The notes: generated by a model from the letters alone, not told the origin. Positions 42,679-51,262 are shown, numbered from the stretch's first letter. The stretch is 64,000 bases of DNA from JAHRAW01 sp965249835 (GCA_965249835.1 CBDFMY010000003.1:372001-436000), one strand, 5' to 3'. A program made the numbers and translations.

Positions 42679-43158
42679 ATGCTCACCATCCACCTCATCG
42701 TCGTCGGCGAGAAAATGCCGAACTGGGTGCGCCAGGGCTATCACGAATACGCCAAACGAATTCACGGAAGGTGCGCGCTGCATCTCATTGAAGTGGCGGC
42801 CGAGCGGCGCGGCAAACATGCCAACGCCGCCGACCTCGAAAAAATCGCCGCGCGCGAAGCGGCACGAATCGAACGGGCGATACCGAAAGGAAGCCGCGTC
42901 ATCGCCCTCGATCGCAACGGCGAGTCGCACTCAACGCGGCAAGTGTCGCGCCGCATGGAAGCGTGGATGCGAGACGGCGAACAAGTGTCGCTGCTGGTGG
43001 GTGGCGCGGAAGGTTTGTCCGGGCAACTGTTGCGGGATGCCGATGAAACCTGGTCGCTGTCGGCCCTGACTTTCGCTCACCCGCTGGTGCGCGTGATTGT
43101 CGCCGAGCAGATGTATCGCTGCTATTCGCTACTCGAAAATCTGCCGTATCATCGCTAG
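42679..43158 (+). CDS. rlmH: RlmH, 23S rRNA pseudouridine-1915 N3-methyltransferase
   Basis: RlmH is a SPOUT methylase that modifies pseudouridine 1915 in helix 69 of 23S rRNA. The 159 residues start MLTIHLIVVGEKMPNWVRQG. Then come RVIALDRNGESHSTRQVSRRME, SLLVGGAEGLSGQLLRDADETWSL (SAM-binding knot, about 105-128), LTFAHPLVRVIVAEQMYRCYSLLENLPYHR. The C-terminal YHR is diagnostic. The ATG at 42679 is used because longer versions overlap rsfS for no reason. Confidence 0.97.
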   Translation: MLTIHLIVVGEKMPNWVRQGYHEYAKRIHGRCALHLIEVAAERRGKHANAADLEKIAAREAARIERAIPKGSRVIALDRNGESHSTRQVSRRMEAWMRDGEQVSLLVGGAEGLSGQLLRDADETWSLSALTFAHPLVRVIVAEQMYRCYSLLENLPYHR

Positions 43159-43169
43159 GCATCGTCCGC

Positions 43170-43787
43170 ATGCTCGTCCTCGCCTCCACATCTCCCAGGC
43201 GTCGGGAAATGCTGGCGCAACTCGGTGTCACATTCCGCATGGAGAGTGCCGATGTCGACGAGCGTCGCTTGCGCGGTGAGTCGCCCGACGACATGACCGT
43301 GCGGCTGGCTCTGCTCAAAGCGCAAACCGTGTTTGAGCGTGTAGTCACCGAGCGCGCCGCCGGCAAACGCGGCAAGACCGATGAACCCGCAACCGTGCTC
43401 GGCGGCGACACCGTGGTGGCCATCGGCGATGAAGTTTTCGGCAAACCGAACGGCCGCGAGCATGCACTGGCAATGTTGCAACGTCTGTCGGGGAATACCC
43501 ACACGGTTTTTTCCGCGGTGGCACTGGTTGCCGAAGGATGCCGGTGCGCCGACCCGCGAACGCTCTATCGCCTGAGCGAAACCGAAGTTACTTTCGGTCG
43601 CCTTGAGCGGCGGCAACTGGAACGCTATTGCGACAGCACCGAGCCGTTTGACAAAGCCGGCGCCTACGCAATACAAGGTGCCGGCGGCGCGTTTGTCAAA
43701 CACATCCAGGGCAGTTACAGCGGCGTGGTCGGGCTACCGCTGTGGGAAACCGCGCAACTGCTGCGCGAACTGAATCATCATGAGTGA
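43170..43787 (+). CDS. maf: Maf-family nucleoside triphosphate pyrophosphatase
   Basis: Maf proteins hydrolyse non-canonical or methylated NTPs and inhibit septum formation when overproduced. The 205 residues start LVLASTSPRRREMLAQLGVTF (2-22) with the SxSPRR motif. VLGGDTVVAIGDEVFGKPNG follows with the catalytic Asp, then TVFSAVALV and GAYAIQGAGGAFVKHIQGSYSGVVGLPL (about 163-190). The GAYxIQG/YSNVVGLP pattern is standard. It starts 11 bp after rlmH and overlaps the next ORF by 8 bp, so the operon continues. Confidence 0.95.
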   Translation: MLVLASTSPRRREMLAQLGVTFRMESADVDERRLRGESPDDMTVRLALLKAQTVFERVVTERAAGKRGKTDEPATVLGGDTVVAIGDEVFGKPNGREHALAMLQRLSGNTHTVFSAVALVAEGCRCADPRTLYRLSETEVTFGRLERRQLERYCDSTEPFDKAGAYAIQGAGGAFVKHIQGSYSGVVGLPLWETAQLLRELNHHE

Positions 43788-44277
43788 ACAAATGCTGATT
43801 AACGAAATTCGCAAATGCACCACGAGAATTTCGATGGGATTCGCGAATAATTTTCGGCGTGTGAGCGTGGCGATGAGATTTACGAAGAGTTTTCGGCGCG
43901 TGCATCCGGGCAATCCCTCAACCCGAGTCGGGTTGCTGTCCGTTGGATTGCTACTCATCGGTTTGCTACTGGCCGGCGCGCCAGCCAGCGGCGGCGACAT
44001 CCATGATTACATTGTGACGCGCGCCGAGTGGCCGCAACACGCCAACGGACAAAACATATCGGCACTTCCGGTGGTCAACGAAACATTGCGGAGTTTCGAA
44101 GAAAACGGCAAGGTAACCATCGTCATCCGCTATCCCGGCGGCGACCCCGGCCACCAATGGGCAAACGAACTCTATGGCTGGCTGGTCAGCCTCGGCATAC
44201 CAACCCGCTACATTGAATTGCAACCCGGCTCCGGCGCAACCGACCGACTGGTGGTAAGTGTGATTGATCGAGGGTGA
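43780..44277 (+). CDS. Exported protein of unknown function at the end of the nadD-maf operon
   Basis: A 165-residue ORF overlapping maf by 8 bp. The first 46 residues are basic and contain two similar pieces (FANNFRRVSVAMRF and FTKSFRRVHPG). A hydrophobic segment VGLLSVGLLLIGLLLAGAPASGG (about 48-70) looks like a signal or anchor, and a small soluble domain follows (LRSFEENGKVTIVIRYPGGD, then LVSLGIPTRYIELQPGSGATDRLVV). The latter resembles an alpha/beta fold like short OmpA or BON segments but I make no family call. Family A begins immediately after its tandem TGA TGA stops. Confidence 0.65.
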   Translation: MSEQMLINEIRKCTTRISMGFANNFRRVSVAMRFTKSFRRVHPGNPSTRVGLLSVGLLLIGLLLAGAPASGGDIHDYIVTRAEWPQHANGQNISALPVVNETLRSFEENGKVTIVIRYPGGDPGHQWANELYGWLVSLGIPTRYIELQPGSGATDRLVVSVIDRG

Positions 44278-44434
44278 TGAATCGTGCTTGTCTTTTCGTC
44301 GCCATGGTCGTTTTGGTCGTTGTGCTGTGTAGTGTAGTGTTGCGCATCGTCACTCGGTCGGTCACATACTTAATGTATGCTCCCTCCCTCACTCCTTGCG
44401 CGCCTTGCCTGACAACGAAAATACTGCGCGCAAT
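44278..44434 (+). repeat. Family A dispersed repeat after a stop codon, long variant
   Basis: Begins TGAATCGTGCTTGTCTTTTC directly behind the stop of the preceding gene and ends near GACAACGAAAATACTGCGCG. Between CGCCATGG and GTTGCGCATCG it has an inserted TCGTTTTGGTCGTTGTGCTG stretch, the counterpart of the insert at 36885-36930. Degenerate family D and C pieces (GAGACGCCAAAAGTAACCGA, CGGTTGCGTCGGACTCTTGA) follow to 44520. Confidence 0.85.
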
Positions 44435-44543
44435 GTTTTTTATAATCTCGGAAGGCGATGATTTCTTTTGAGACGCCAAAAGTAACCGAGAAAAAAGCCC
44501 GGTTGCGTCGGACTCTTGATGTCGTCACGCGAAGCGCGACTCA

Positions 44544-45872
44544 TCAAAACGGCCACTCCGGCATCTCATAAAATCCTTTTAGTGCCGCCAGCAAGGTGTG
44601 CTGGTCGGCAACGCCGGCGAGTTCGCGGATGGAGTGCATGCCGAGTTGCGGCACGCCGATGTCTACCGTGCGCACGCCGAGGCGGGTGGCGGTGATGGGC
44701 CCGATGGTGCTGCCGCAGGCCATGTCCGAGCGCACCACGATGGTCTGATGCGGCAATCGGTTGCGCTCGCACACTTGCCGGAACAAGGCGGCGGTTTCCG
44801 AGTTGGTGGCGTAACGCTGATTGCTGTTGACCTTGATTACCGGGCCGTCATTCAACAGCGGTTGATGCCCCGGTTCGTGCTTGTGCGCGTAGTTGGGATG
44901 CACGCCGTGGGCGTTGTCCGCCGACACCAGCATTGAGCGACCAAGCGCTCGGGCGAGTGCCGCTTCGTCGCCGCACAGGCGCATCAATACGGAGTGCAAA
45001 AACGTCCCTTCGGCACCGCTTGCCGATGCGCTACCGACTTCTTCGTGGTCGTTCAGCACCAGCAACTGGTTGGTTTTTCCCCGCGCCGCCACCAGCGCTT
45101 CCATGCCGGCATAGCAACTCAACAAATTGTCGAGACGAGCGGAGGCGATAAATTCATTTTCCAGTCCGACCACCTCGGCACCTTGACAATCATACAAACA
45201 CAATTCAAACGCCAGAATTTTATCCACCGCCAATCGCGGGTATTGCCGCTTGAGTTGCGCTTTTAGAAACTGAGTGAAGTCCGGCGTGGTCGCCGCCGAT
45301 TTTTTTGTCGTTGATTGTTCATCGGTCACGCGGCACAACACCGCGGGCAATTCTTTTTGTTTGTTGATGCTGCGATTGTCGTTGACCTCGCGGTCGAGAT
45401 GAATCGCCAGGCTGGGGATGAATCCGATCGGGCGGTTGATGTCGACCAGACGGCTTTGGAGTTTGCCGGCGGCGGTCAGAGAGACCCTTCCGGCCAACCC
45501 GAGACCGCGGTCAAACCACGGCGCGAGCAACGCGCCGCCATACACTTCCACCGCGAGTTTGGCGTAGCCGCTGTTGCGGGTAATAGCGTTGGGCTTGACC
45601 TTGAGACAGGGGCTGTCGGTATGTGCGCCGACCAGGCGAAAGCCGTGCTCGTCCGGCGGGCAATTGAAATTCACCGCCACCAGCGAGGAGCCGTTGCGGG
45701 TGAAATAATACCGACCCGGCAACATCAAATCCCACCGCGCAACCTCGTCCACTGCGACATAACCAGCCTGGTGCAGACGCGCTGACACGTTTGCCACGGC
45801 ATGAAACGGAGTCGGCGAATCGTCTAAAAAGCGCAACAGCGCGTTGAGGTTGCGGGTTTGGTTTTTTGCCAT
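44544..45872 (-). CDS. M18-family aspartyl aminopeptidase (ApeB/DNPEP-like)
   Basis: A cytosolic, cocatalytic-metal aminopeptidase removing N-terminal Asp or Glu. The 442 residues show LLRFLDDSPTPFHAVANVSA (about 12-31), FRLVGAHTDSPCLKVKPNAI with the first metal His, ALLAPWFDRGLGLAGRVSL, LLVLNDHEEVGSASASGAEGTFL (about 267-289) with the Glu-Glu metal/catalytic pair, SADNAHGVHPNYAHKHEPGHQPLLNDGPVIKVNSNQRYAT, and a C-terminal GMHSIRELAGVADQ. All M18 motifs are intact. It stands alone between repeats and insertion-sequence debris. Confidence 0.95.
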   Translation of the reverse strand: MAKNQTRNLNALLRFLDDSPTPFHAVANVSARLHQAGYVAVDEVARWDLMLPGRYYFTRNGSSLVAVNFNCPPDEHGFRLVGAHTDSPCLKVKPNAITRNSGYAKLAVEVYGGALLAPWFDRGLGLAGRVSLTAAGKLQSRLVDINRPIGFIPSLAIHLDREVNDNRSINKQKELPAVLCRVTDEQSTTKKSAATTPDFTQFLKAQLKRQYPRLAVDKILAFELCLYDCQGAEVVGLENEFIASARLDNLLSCYAGMEALVAARGKTNQLLVLNDHEEVGSASASGAEGTFLHSVLMRLCGDEAALARALGRSMLVSADNAHGVHPNYAHKHEPGHQPLLNDGPVIKVNSNQRYATNSETAALFRQVCERNRLPHQTIVVRSDMACGSTIGPITATRLGVRTVDIGVPQLGMHSIRELAGVADQHTLLAALKGFYEMPEWPF

Positions 45873-45963
45873 CGGTCAGGTGTGTGGAATGTGCAAAAGT
45901 GAGGTGGATAGTAACGCAATCGCACGCATTGCACTTGCCCATTTTATTATGGCATTGCCATGG

Positions 45964-46038
45964 TGCATAAGCTCAGATACATATGGCACTCCTCAACTCA
46001 AGAGGAAATGCCATGCAAGTCCAGCATATTGGCTACCA
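45964..46038 (-). repeat. 75-bp repeat E, second copy
   Basis: Reverse complement matches 25204-25278 at 72 of 75 positions. Of the three differences, two would be synonymous in one frame (ANMLDLHGISS) and the third makes a stop, which suggests the end of a former coding sequence. It adjoins the IS4-like remnant. Confidence 0.7.
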
Positions 46039-46049
46039 CTGCTGTCCCA

Positions 46050-46935
46050 TTAACTTTCACAGCAACGAGGATTGATTGCGATTGAAGCCGGGTCTGGGGG
46101 CGGGATGCCACGCAAGAGTCCCATCAAGTCGCGCTTGTCGAACAAGTTAAGATGCAACAGGCGGAGCATTTGTTGCATGCTTTTGCCCAGCTTCGACTGG
46201 AATTTGATGAACGCCAAGCGTAAATACACGCACAGCGCGACCCAGATTTGCGTCATCACCGCGTTATTGCTGGTGCCGATGAAGGACTTTATCTTCAGGT
46301 TTTGCTTGATCCACTTAAACAACAATTCCACCTGCCAACGCGCTTTATAAAGGTCGGCGACCGTCTTGGCCGCCAGTTTCAAATGATTGGTCAAGAAAAC
46401 GTAATGCTTGCCGGTCTCGGCATCGCGGTAGCCGATGCGACGCAGGGGGATGGGGCATTGTCTGGATGCCTTGACGCCGCGTCTTTTTTGATACGAGTGA
46501 CAAAGAATATGTTTTTGTCATTCAACTGTTTATACCAGCCATAGTTGTTATATCCGCGGTCGATGGCGACTAGGCTGCCTTTGGGGAAACGCAGCGTGCG
46601 CCCGATAGCGAGGTCGCTGGTTTTGCCGTCGGTGATGGTTACAAACTCGGGCAGGCAACCGCTGTGGTTCAGCCCGACATGTAGCTTGACCGCCCCCTTG
46701 GTCGTTCGGAAATCGGCCCACGGGAAGGCCGAGAGGCACAACTTGATGGTGCTGGCATCAAGCGAATACTGAAACGAAACTTATGGCCGGGCGCGACCCC
46801 TTGGCAACGTCGCAACAGTTTCTTGAACAGTGCCTCGCACAACGTATAAGGCTTGTCCCGGTTGATGCGCGCCAGGCTGGAGCGGGACAGGCCGACGCCG
46901 CCCAAGTGATAAAGTCGATGCGCCTTTTATATTTC
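46050..46935 (-). pseudogene. IS4-family transposase remnant, 5' truncated and twice frameshifted
   Basis: Three frames carry consecutive parts of one DDE transposase: HRLYHLGGVGLSRSSLARIN (46935-46780), then LCLSAFPWADFRTTKGAVKL, ITDGKTSDLAIG, IDRGYNNYGWYKQL and FFVTRIKKDA (46750-46470), then ETGKHYVFLTNHLKLAAKTV, LYKARWQVELLFKWIKQNLK and IKSFIGTSNNAVMTQIWVAL (to 46050). The catalytic D, D and E regions survive in different frames, so the gene cannot make a whole protein. About 100 N-terminal codons are missing. Confidence 0.85.
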
Positions 46936-47203
46936 AGTGGTGCACAACGGTGGAGTTGACCTGCCGCGTTAGCGGTCGGCTGGAATGAATTGTTGGGTGT
47001 TTTTAAATAATTAATGTTGGGAATGACATACATAAATCCACATTCGGTTTATTTTTTAGCCGATTTTACCCACCGAACAGGTGCGTTCATTTGCGCCGCT
47101 GTTGGTTTTCGATTGACCAGTTTTTCTGTGCATATCGGTTGAATGTGGATTGTTCTACCCTGAAAATCGATCATTGTAAAGGCTTTGTACGATGCCCTTG
47201 GAT
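46936..47203. other. Gap between IS remnants, with an attC-like half site
   Basis: No gene is seen. On the minus strand at about 47001-46967 the sequence CCCAACAATTCATTCCAGCC followed by GACCGCTAACGCGG resembles the left half of an integron attC site, but no matching right half or integrase was found. The rest is unassigned debris. Confidence 0.35.
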
Positions 47204-47806
47204 TCAACCCCGAAGTGCAACAGGTGGGTTGATGCCGAATAATGCCTGATTCGGTGTTTTCATGCCAAGGCATTTGCGCGGCCGGTTATTGATCTGGTTG
47301 GCCACATGCGCCAGTTGCGAAGTTGTGATGGTCGAAAGATCATAGCCTTGGGGGAAATACTGCCCGTATCAGCCGGTTGGTATTCTCATTGGTTCCTCGC
47401 TCCCAGGACGCATATGGATGGGCGAAGTAGAAGTCGGCTTGCCGTGCATCGCGGACCGCTTCATGACCGGCGAATTCGCTGCCGTTATCCGCGGTCAAGG
47501 TGAGCACCCGGTGTTTGATCGTAGCCAGGTTTCTAATCAGCGCCGCGCCCACCACCGGCGCCTTCCGGTTGGGCAGGATGTCAATGTACACGAAGCGCGT
47601 GGCACGCTCGACCATGGTCAGCATGACGGCGGTATTGTTTTTCCCATGCACCATATCCAACTCCCAATCACCGATGCGGTCTCTTTTCTCCACCAACGCC
47701 GGGCGCCGCTCAATCGACACCCGATTGGGTATCAAGCCCGGCCGCACCTTGCTACCGTAGCGTTTCTTCCCCTTTTTCCGGCAGCGTAAGTACTGATGCA
47801 GATTGA
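47204..47806 (-). pseudogene. IS30-family transposase remnant, 5' truncated, frameshifted
   Basis: Bases 47806-47345 encode LHQYLRCRKKGKKRYGSKVR, LIPNRVSIERRPALVEKRDR, IGDWELDMVHGKNNTAVMLT, LTADNGSEFAGHEAV and WERGTNENTNRLIR, typical of the IS30 catalytic domain. After a one-base shift the frame continues QYFPQGYDLSTITTSQLAHV, NRPRKCLGMKTPNQALFG and ends at 47204. The N-terminal helix-turn-helix half is gone, replaced at about 47800 by another transposase fragment on the opposite strand. Confidence 0.88.
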
Positions 47807-48269
47807 CCACATGAGCGTAGGACTACCAGCGAGCTTTAGCATCAAGGAGTTCAAGGCGGCCTGTCCGATCACCGGGTTTGTTGCCTTAAAAGCCTATAGC
47901 CGTGCGACCAGCAGGAACGCCAAAGACTTCTTGCACTACCTTATCGAACAAGCACCGTTCAAAATCCACTCGATACAGGTTGATGGCGGCAGTGAGTTTC
48001 GGGATGAGTTTGAGCAAGCCTGCGAGGCCTTGGGCATACCGCTATTTATATTGCCGCCTAAAAAACCGAAATGGAATGGTTGCGTTGAGCGAGCCAATGG
48101 CACCAGCCGTTATGAGTTTTACCCGCTGTATGAAGGGCCGTTGACGGTGGCCGCAATCAACCAGGAACTGGTTCATTACCAATGGACCTATAATCATTAC
48201 CGGCCACACGATAGTTTGGATTTAATGACACCGATGGCGTACTATCAGCAACTCACCATGGCTGCCTGA
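47796..48269 (+). pseudogene. IS481-like transposase, C-terminal fragment
   Basis: About 158 codons of an integrase-core (rve) domain: MQIDHMSVGLPASFSIKEFK, then IHSIQVDGGSEFRDEFEQAC, LFILPPKKPKWNGCVERANG and HYQWTYNHYRPHDSLDLMTP. The DD(35)E pattern is partly present (QIDHM, VDGGSEF, NGCVERANG). The N-terminal half is missing, cut at the junction with the IS30 remnant. The frame is open to its stop but cannot encode a full transposase. Confidence 0.82.
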
Positions 48270-48303
48270 TTTTGTCTCATATGTGGTGAACCCGGACATA
48301 GGC

Positions 48304-49667
48304 TGTTAGCAACAAATAGAAATGTCCGGTTTTAGAACACGTGAGTTGTCCGCTTTTGGCGATGTCGGGAAGCCTGGCTGAGGCCCCCGTTATTGATGGC
48401 GCAGCGGACATCAAGCAGCCACCGGTAAGTCAGTCTGGATGAGTTGGCCGGCCGCGTCATAACCGGCCAGTTTTCGGGGGCCGTGCCACAAAGACAAGGC
48501 GCCATCGGTGTGCCGTAACACCTTCACTTTAGCTTTGATGTAGTGGTAACGGTGGCGGTCTGCCGGTATCTGCAGGGTCCGGCCCTCGAACTCAATGCAG
48601 TTGTCCTTGCGTACCCGGCGCTCGTAGTGTTCGCAGAAAATGTTGTCCAACTGCGCTCCCTCCGGCACCGGCACAAAGGCTGAGCCAACTTCCCGCGGCG
48701 GTTGCTCAAACTCTTCGTTGAAGGCGGGCAAATACACCTGCTGGAGATACTCATTGGCGGCAGCCATATCGGTGATGCCAGCGGCGGCCAGTTCTTTGAC
48801 CAAGCGGTTCTGGTGGGTGCTAAAGGCCCGCTCGGAGCGCCCTCGGGCTTGCGGCGAGTAGGCCGCGATCATCTCCACGCCCAGTTGCTGCAAGGCGCGC
48901 CGGAACTGCGTCGAGTTGCCCTTGTCCACCTTGCCGCCAGCCGTCGGCGTGTGCCAGTAATGGCTGCCCCGGTCGGTATACAGCGAGCAAAACAAGCCCT
49001 CGGCCTCAACCACCTCACGTACCCCCCGAAAACTGCTCCGGGTGCCTTCCTGGTCACAGAAGAACATGGAGTAATGCCGGCTGGTGGCATCATCCATGGT
49101 GACTATCAAATCCCAGGTCTGTCCCGGCACCCAGGCATGGGTGCTACCATCCTGGTGCAGCAATACGCCCGGCACCGGTGCTCGTTCACGCCGCTTGCGA
49201 TGTTGCCCGCGGCCCGCGGCCTTCGTCACCGCTCCGGCAGCCTGCAAGGACTTGCGCACCCAGTTGTAGCTACGCCCACCGCCGCCGCGCCGATACCAGG
49301 CGTAGTAGTGCTTGACACTCCAGCCATCATGCCGGCTCCGGTACCGATCCACCATGCGCATAACCTCATCGACCGGGGCCCGCCGGTGCGATACCTGAGA
49401 CAGCCGCTTGTCGATCAACCCATCCAGGCCTTCTTCCTCGTAACGATCAATGTAACGACGAAAGGTGCGCTCACACACACCCAGCAACTGCGCCGCTTCC
49501 TCTTGGCTCAAACGACCCTCCGTCCAGCTCCCGTATGCCTCTTCAAATCTCATCCGTCGTATCTCCTGTAACACTTCTGTCCGCCTCATAAATCACCTCC
49601 CTCAAGAGCTGGCATAAACCGGACAGATTATGTGTTTTAACAGCGGACAGTTTATGTGTTCCTAACA
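48304..49667. mobile_element. Intact IS1202/ISNCY-type insertion sequence with 16-bp target duplication
   Basis: The 1364-bp element starts TGTTAGCAACAAATAGAAAT and ends with the near-inverse ...TATGTGTTCCTAACA. Both ends carry GTCCGC/GTCCGG sub-repeats. Directly repeated GAACCCGGACATAGGC (16 bp) flanks it at 48288-48303 and 49668-49683. Unusually long target duplications are known for the IS1202 group, which fits the transposase it carries. It inserted into the end of an older IS481-like remnant. Confidence 0.9.
48411..49589 (-). CDS. ISNCY/IS1202-family transposase
   Basis: A full-length 392-residue transposase. An N-terminal helix-turn-helix of the fixZ/homeodomain type is seen (LSQEEAAQLLGVCERTFRRY, about 28-47), followed by a linker with SYNWVRKSLQAAGAV. 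The integrase core then has HQDGSTHAWVPGQTWDLIVT (first Asp, about 150), LYTDRGSHYWHTP (second Asp) and AYSPQARGRSERAFSTHQNR (Glu region, about 263-282). The C-terminus includes FCEHYERRVRKDNCIEFEGR and ends at base 48411. No frameshifts are visible, so the element could be active. Confidence 0.9.
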   Translation of the reverse strand: MRRTEVLQEIRRMRFEEAYGSWTEGRLSQEEAAQLLGVCERTFRRYIDRYEEEGLDGLIDKRLSQVSHRRAPVDEVMRMVDRYRSRHDGWSVKHYYAWYRRGGGGRSYNWVRKSLQAAGAVTKAAGRGQHRKRRERAPVPGVLLHQDGSTHAWVPGQTWDLIVTMDDATSRHYSMFFCDQEGTRSSFRGVREVVEAEGLFCSLYTDRGSHYWHTPTAGGKVDKGNSTQFRRALQQLGVEMIAAYSPQARGRSERAFSTHQNRLVKELAAAGITDMAAANEYLQQVYLPAFNEEFEQPPREVGSAFVPVPEGAQLDNIFCEHYERRVRKDNCIEFEGRTLQIPADRHRYHYIKAKVKVLRHTDGALSLWHGPRKLAGYDAAGQLIQTDLPVAA

Positions 49668-49683
49668 GAACCCGGACATAGGC

Positions 49684-49945
49684 TTGATTTATGCAAAGGT
49701 CTCGCGTATAATGAACGATTCAATCGCACCATTCAGGAGGAGTTTGTGGACTACCGAGAAGACCTGTTGCTCGACGACCTGCCGGGCTTCAACGACCATC
49801 TACTGGGATATTTACAACGCTATAACGGCGAACGTCCGCACTACGGACTGTGAACTACCTGACCCCCTGTCAATCCATTGCCAAACTTTTGCCCGATTTG
49901 TCCAGTATGTGGTGGCATCATACACAATCTGGACAATTTTTCTGA
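49684..49945 (+). pseudogene. IS481-like transposase, C-terminal remnant
   Basis: Encodes LAYNERFNRTIQEEFVDYRE, DLLLDDLPGFNDHLLGYLQR and YNGERPHYGL. After a one-base shift it continues LTPCQSIAKLLPDLSSMWWH and HTQSG to a stop at 49945. This is the classic end of an integrase-core transposase. The last part recurs upstream of dsbB (54448) and in trace form upstream of proS (25276). It was separated from its upstream sequence by the IS1202-type insertion. Confidence 0.8.
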
Positions 49946-50000
49946 TATGATGACGACAAGTTACGTGGGGATGTGACCAAAACCAATCAAACGAGGGCAA

Positions 50001-50459
50001 ATGAAAAACACATTGAAAATTTTAAGCGCGGTCGTTTTTGCGGTAGCGATAAGTAACACGGCCATTTTGTCTTTAAGCCCTACGATTGTGTTTGGGCACA
50101 TGCTTAACGATTCTCATGGTAATGAACAATATCATGGTGAAGTAGTAAACGCAGATGAAGGTCCGCATTTTCACAAGCACAGAGATGATAAATGGCATAC
50201 AGTCGACCCTAATGATCCAACTCTAGATAGTTGTGTTTACAGGAGTATGGGCGATAATCTTAGGGAACTTAGAGAATATCTTATTCGCAAACATAGCCAA
50301 TGGTGCTCACTAGGAGCACGGTATGAGGGTTTATGTAATGACATCAGACCTTGTATGGAGTGGACTGATAAATGCAAAAATCACTCTGATCCTGATCTTA
50401 GATGTACTCATAAGAGTAACATGTCTCCGGAAGATAGTCGGGCCGCGATTTTTCTTTAA
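50001..50459 (+). CDS. AT-rich secreted protein with internal duplication, function unknown
   Basis: A 152-residue ORF with a strong ACGAGGG ribosome site. It has a signal peptide-like N-terminus (about 1-30, VVFAVAISNTAILSLSPTIV), then a His-rich stretch (HGNEQYHGEV, HFHKHRDDKWH, about 38-67) and a Cys-rich C-terminal part (CSLGARYEGLCNDIRPCMEW, CKNHSDPDLRC). It could bind metal or be disulfide-bonded, but I recognise no family. A 121-bp tandem duplication has changed its end: the first copy now stops at 50459. The AT-rich DNA amid IS debris suggests transfer. Confidence 0.65.
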   Translation: MKNTLKILSAVVFAVAISNTAILSLSPTIVFGHMLNDSHGNEQYHGEVVNADEGPHFHKHRDDKWHTVDPNDPTLDSCVYRSMGDNLRELREYLIRKHSQWCSLGARYEGLCNDIRPCMEWTDKCKNHSDPDLRCTHKSNMSPEDSRAAIFL

Positions 50460-50578
50460 TGACATCAGCCCTTGTATGGAGTGGACTGATAAATGCAAAA
50501 ATCACTCTGATCCTGATCTTAGATGTACTATTAACAGTAACATGTCTTGGGAAGATCTTCGGGAATCGATTTTTTAGA
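50337..50578 (+). repeat. Two-copy 121-bp tandem duplication
   Basis: Bases 50337-50457 and 50458-50578 both start AATGACATCAG and agree at all but one of the first 72 positions, then diverge (about one third different). The 121-bp period is not a multiple of three, so the second copy reads in another frame. Its old reading (NDISPCMEWTDKCKNHSDPD ... ESIF) ends at 50577. Confidence 0.9.
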
Positions 50579-50704
50579 AGTCCAACCTAAGATACTTTTG
50601 TATCTCTAAGAGATTTTTGTATTTCACCGACGGCATAGTTATTCCATAATCATTTCTCATAATCTCACTTCTGAGATTTTTCAGGGTCTTGACTCGTTAA
50701 CACC

Positions 50705-51143
50705 CTAAAGATATTTCCAAAAAGCCTCGTTTTTCTTGAAAAACGTTCACAAACCAACCCGATTTACTTGCTTTGGTTGGTTGGGTTGCTGTTTTGCCTT
50801 CCCCCCGCCTTTTAGACGCAACACGCCGGTGAACGGACCACGCCGCCACCAAAACGATAGGCTCGTTAGGATTGAGGTCTCCCACTCGGTGCACAATAAT
50901 CAAATCGAGGAGCCGGTATTGCGACAACACTTGCTCGGCTATCTTGGATAACTGGTGTTCGGTCATGCCCTGATAATGCGTCAGTCGCATCCACTTTACC
51001 TTATCGCCGTGGTTGAAATCCCGCAGAGTACCTACGAATGTCGCACAGGCACCATAGCTGCCAGGAACCAATCCGCAATTTTCCTGATAACGACTGACCT
51101 CTTGCCACGGGTCAAATGCCTGATTTCGTATTTCGATTAACAT
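50705..51143 (-). pseudogene. moaE: MoaE, molybdopterin synthase large subunit, C-terminus disrupted
   Basis: MoaE converts precursor Z to molybdopterin together with MoaD. The N-terminal 105 residues are good MoaE: GLVPGSYGACATFVGTLRDF, MRLTHYQGMTEHQLSKIAEQ, DLIIVHRVGDLNPNEPIVLV, AAWSVHRRVA. Next comes about 18 unrelated residues (KRRGEGKTATQPTKASKSG), then WFVNVF. In a shifted frame FFKKNEAFWKYL follows and ends at 50705, the expected catalytic-lysine C-terminus (family YLKxxAPFWK). The unshifted frame runs to 50697 and lacks those lysines. The gene is probably inactive unless the shift is an error. Confidence 0.75.
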
Positions 51144-51145
51144 GC

Positions 51146-51256
51146 TCAACCGCCATTCACCGGCGGGAAGAACGCAACATCATCGCCATCTTCCAGATGC
51201 TGTTTGAAATCAGCATATTCATGATTAAGCGCACAAAGCAGGTTTTCGGGTGGTGG
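51146..51256 (-). pseudogene. moaD: MoaD, molybdopterin synthase small subunit, C-terminal remnant
   Basis: The frame reads NLLCALNHEYADFKQHLEDG, DDVAFFPPVNGG and then TGA. This is the end of MoaD, including the Gly-Gly that carries the thiocarboxylate sulfur. Upstream the sequence passes straight into a family A repeat end, so the first half of moaD (about 45 codons) is missing. It lies in the usual moaD-moaE order, 2 bp apart. Confidence 0.7.
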
Positions 51257-51262
51257 ACGCTC

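Noticed and set aside
41994..42698. 234-codon minus-strand ORF across nadD and rsfS
   Set aside because: Opposite two genes whose plus-strand products are unmistakable; no signature of its own.
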